Source: an archaeon (GTDB lineage Archaea > Iainarchaeota > Iainarchaeia > Iainarchaeales > GCA-2688035). Taken from it: a stretch of DNA of 5,508 nt. The notes under the pieces are model-generated. The model saw only the letters and a list, made by a program, of their open reading frames with translations, was not told the origin of the DNA and did no database searches. This document shows, in pieces, positions 4,814 to 5,508 of this stretch. Each line of letters starts with the position of its first letter. The stretch's first letter is position 1. The stretch is taken from positions 1 through 5,508 of the forward strand of contig JAUWWX010000073.1 of assembly GCA_030616665.1 (NCBI GenBank), in the 5' to 3' direction. The position numbers were made by a program, and so were the translations under genes.

Positions 4814-5508
4814 ACTACATATTCTCCTCTTGAAAGCTTTTTTAATTCCTCTGGCTGTAAACCAAATTTATTCTGGCCTTTTCTGATTAGATATCGCTCT
4901 TTCTTTGTGAACTGATATAAACTTTTCCTGTCCCAAGGCGGAATCATTACGAGCATTACTGCTGCACCCATGACTACCCTCTCTTTTATTTCTACATTTG
5001 GTGCAGGGCTAATAGTGCTTCTGACTGAGTTGTGCAGCCTCTGGTCAAAATCTTGCCTTCTTAGATCGCTACCGAGTATTGTCCCTTCGTCGTCAATTCC
5101 ATAAAACAATATGCCGCCCTTTTTGGTATGCAAAAAAGCCGCAATCTCCTCCGATATGGTTTCCATTTTTGTTTCTGGGCCTTTAAATTCATGCAATTGA
5201 CTTTCACCCAACTTGCATATGTCTAAAATTTCATTCTCCGTTGGGGTGTGAGTTTTTGTTTGCCTCGCAGCTTTTCTAGGTCTGCCAGTTTTCTTTTTGT
5301 GAAATCTACTGGTTTCCGAAACTTCATTAAAATATGACCTAGAGACGTGCTTTATCAAAGGAGTTTTCTCAAAAACTGTTGCTCGCTCTTTTTTTAGTAC
5401 TCCTCTATTGCCTTCTTTTTCACGTACTAGCTCCCAATCTTTTAGCTTCTCCAAATCTTGCAAAACTGATGATAGTGGCCTGCCTGTTTTTCTAGCAATG
5501 TCCTTTGT
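4810..5508 (-). CDS. wHTH - AT-hook-like - Schlafen AlbA_2 domain protein, 5' end beyond the window
   Basis: The minus frame is open from the window edge to TGA at 4810-4812 (232 visible codons), so the true start is outside. The TTG at 5463 is internal: residues before it continue a helix-turn-helix (DIARKTGRPLSSVLQDLEKL). Visible residues 1-35 form the end of a winged helix. A basic linker has KKKTGRPRK at 71-79, resembling an AT-hook. Residues about 95-225 match the Schlafen AlbA_2 fold (PF04326): GESQLHEFK at 101-109, AAFLHTKKGGILFYGIDDEG at about 123-142, and a late YLIRKG followed by LQPEEL. E102 and E107 have the same spacing as two catalytic glutamates of Schlafen RNases, and D139 or D140 could supply the third acid. 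Prokaryotic AlbA_2 proteins are mostly annotated as regulators; nuclease activity is inference. It is coupled by ATGA overlap to the small wHTH gene. Confidence 0.85.
   Translation of the reverse strand, partial: TKDIARKTGRPLSSVLQDLEKLKDWELVREKEGNRGVLKKERATVFEKTPLIKHVSRSYFNEVSETSRFHKKKTGRPRKAARQTKTHTPTENEILDICKLGESQLHEFKGPETKMETISEEIAAFLHTKKGGILFYGIDDEGTILGSDLRRQDFDQRLHNSVRSTISPAPNVEIKERVVMGAAVMLVMIPPWDRKSLYQFTKKERYLIRKGQNKFGLQPEELKKLSRGEYVV
4824..4829 (-). promoter_or_regulatory. Shine-Dalgarno of the small wHTH gene
   Basis: GAGGAG on the minus strand lies 10 nt before the ATG at 4813, inside the end of the AlbA_2 gene. It supports this start and independent initiation in addition to coupling through the ATGA overlap. 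Confidence 0.5.

Noticed and set aside
5461..5463. TTG at 5463 as start of the AlbA_2 protein
   Set aside because: The frame stays open to the window edge, and the upstream codons complete a helix-turn-helix, so this is an internal leucine.
1..5508. CRISPR array, insertion sequence or attachment site
   Set aside because: No regularly spaced repeats, transposase motifs or target duplications were seen, and no tRNA 3'-end duplication was found inside the window.

Overview
This window is archaeal chromosomal DNA. The clearest signs are two tRNA genes interrupted between positions 37 and 38 by introns with bulge-helix-bulge splice junctions and without an encoded CCA end. A HerA-like ATPase, a stand-alone FMN domain of glutamate synthase, TATA-like boxes close to start codons and oligo-T terminators agree with this. 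The exact lineage cannot be fixed; the compact layout and gene style are compatible with a DPANN-type or small euryarchaeal genome (inference, low confidence).

Layout from left to right. Positions 1-1917 (minus) hold a HerA/DUF87-type hexameric ATPase with a long Lys/Glu/Ala-rich N-terminal tail; its C-terminus is cut off by the window edge. Positions 1989-3179 (minus) encode a GltB-type FMN/Fe-S domain protein lacking the ferredoxin-like N-terminus common in archaeal versions. An intergenic region (3180-3371) carries divergent promoter signals. It is followed on the plus strand by tRNA-Trp(CCA), with a 91-nt structured intron, and tRNA-Ala(CGC), with a 24-nt intron, only 7 nt apart. Convergent to them and only 3 nt away is a DJ-1/PfpI-family gene (minus, 3643-4167). 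About 300 bp of non-coding or leader DNA follows. At the right end two minus-strand genes overlap by ATGA: an upstream gene, open at the window edge, combining a winged helix, an AT-hook-like motif and a Schlafen AlbA_2 domain, and a 112-residue winged-helix protein downstream.

Two observations stand out. First, directly upstream of the DJ-1/PfpI gene, in another frame, lies a short ORF starting with GTG that encodes a textbook lipoprotein signal peptide with an LSGC lipobox. A TATA-like box sits at the right distance for a leaderless transcript. The two frames can be joined only by a shift inside a window of about 23 nt, so either the gene is frameshifted or the protein exists in two forms. 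Second, the AlbA_2 protein keeps the two glutamates spaced as in Schlafen nucleases and is translationally coupled to a small DNA-binding protein. This pair sits in DNA visibly richer in A+T than the left half, so it is a candidate accessory regulatory or defence module; its function is unknown.
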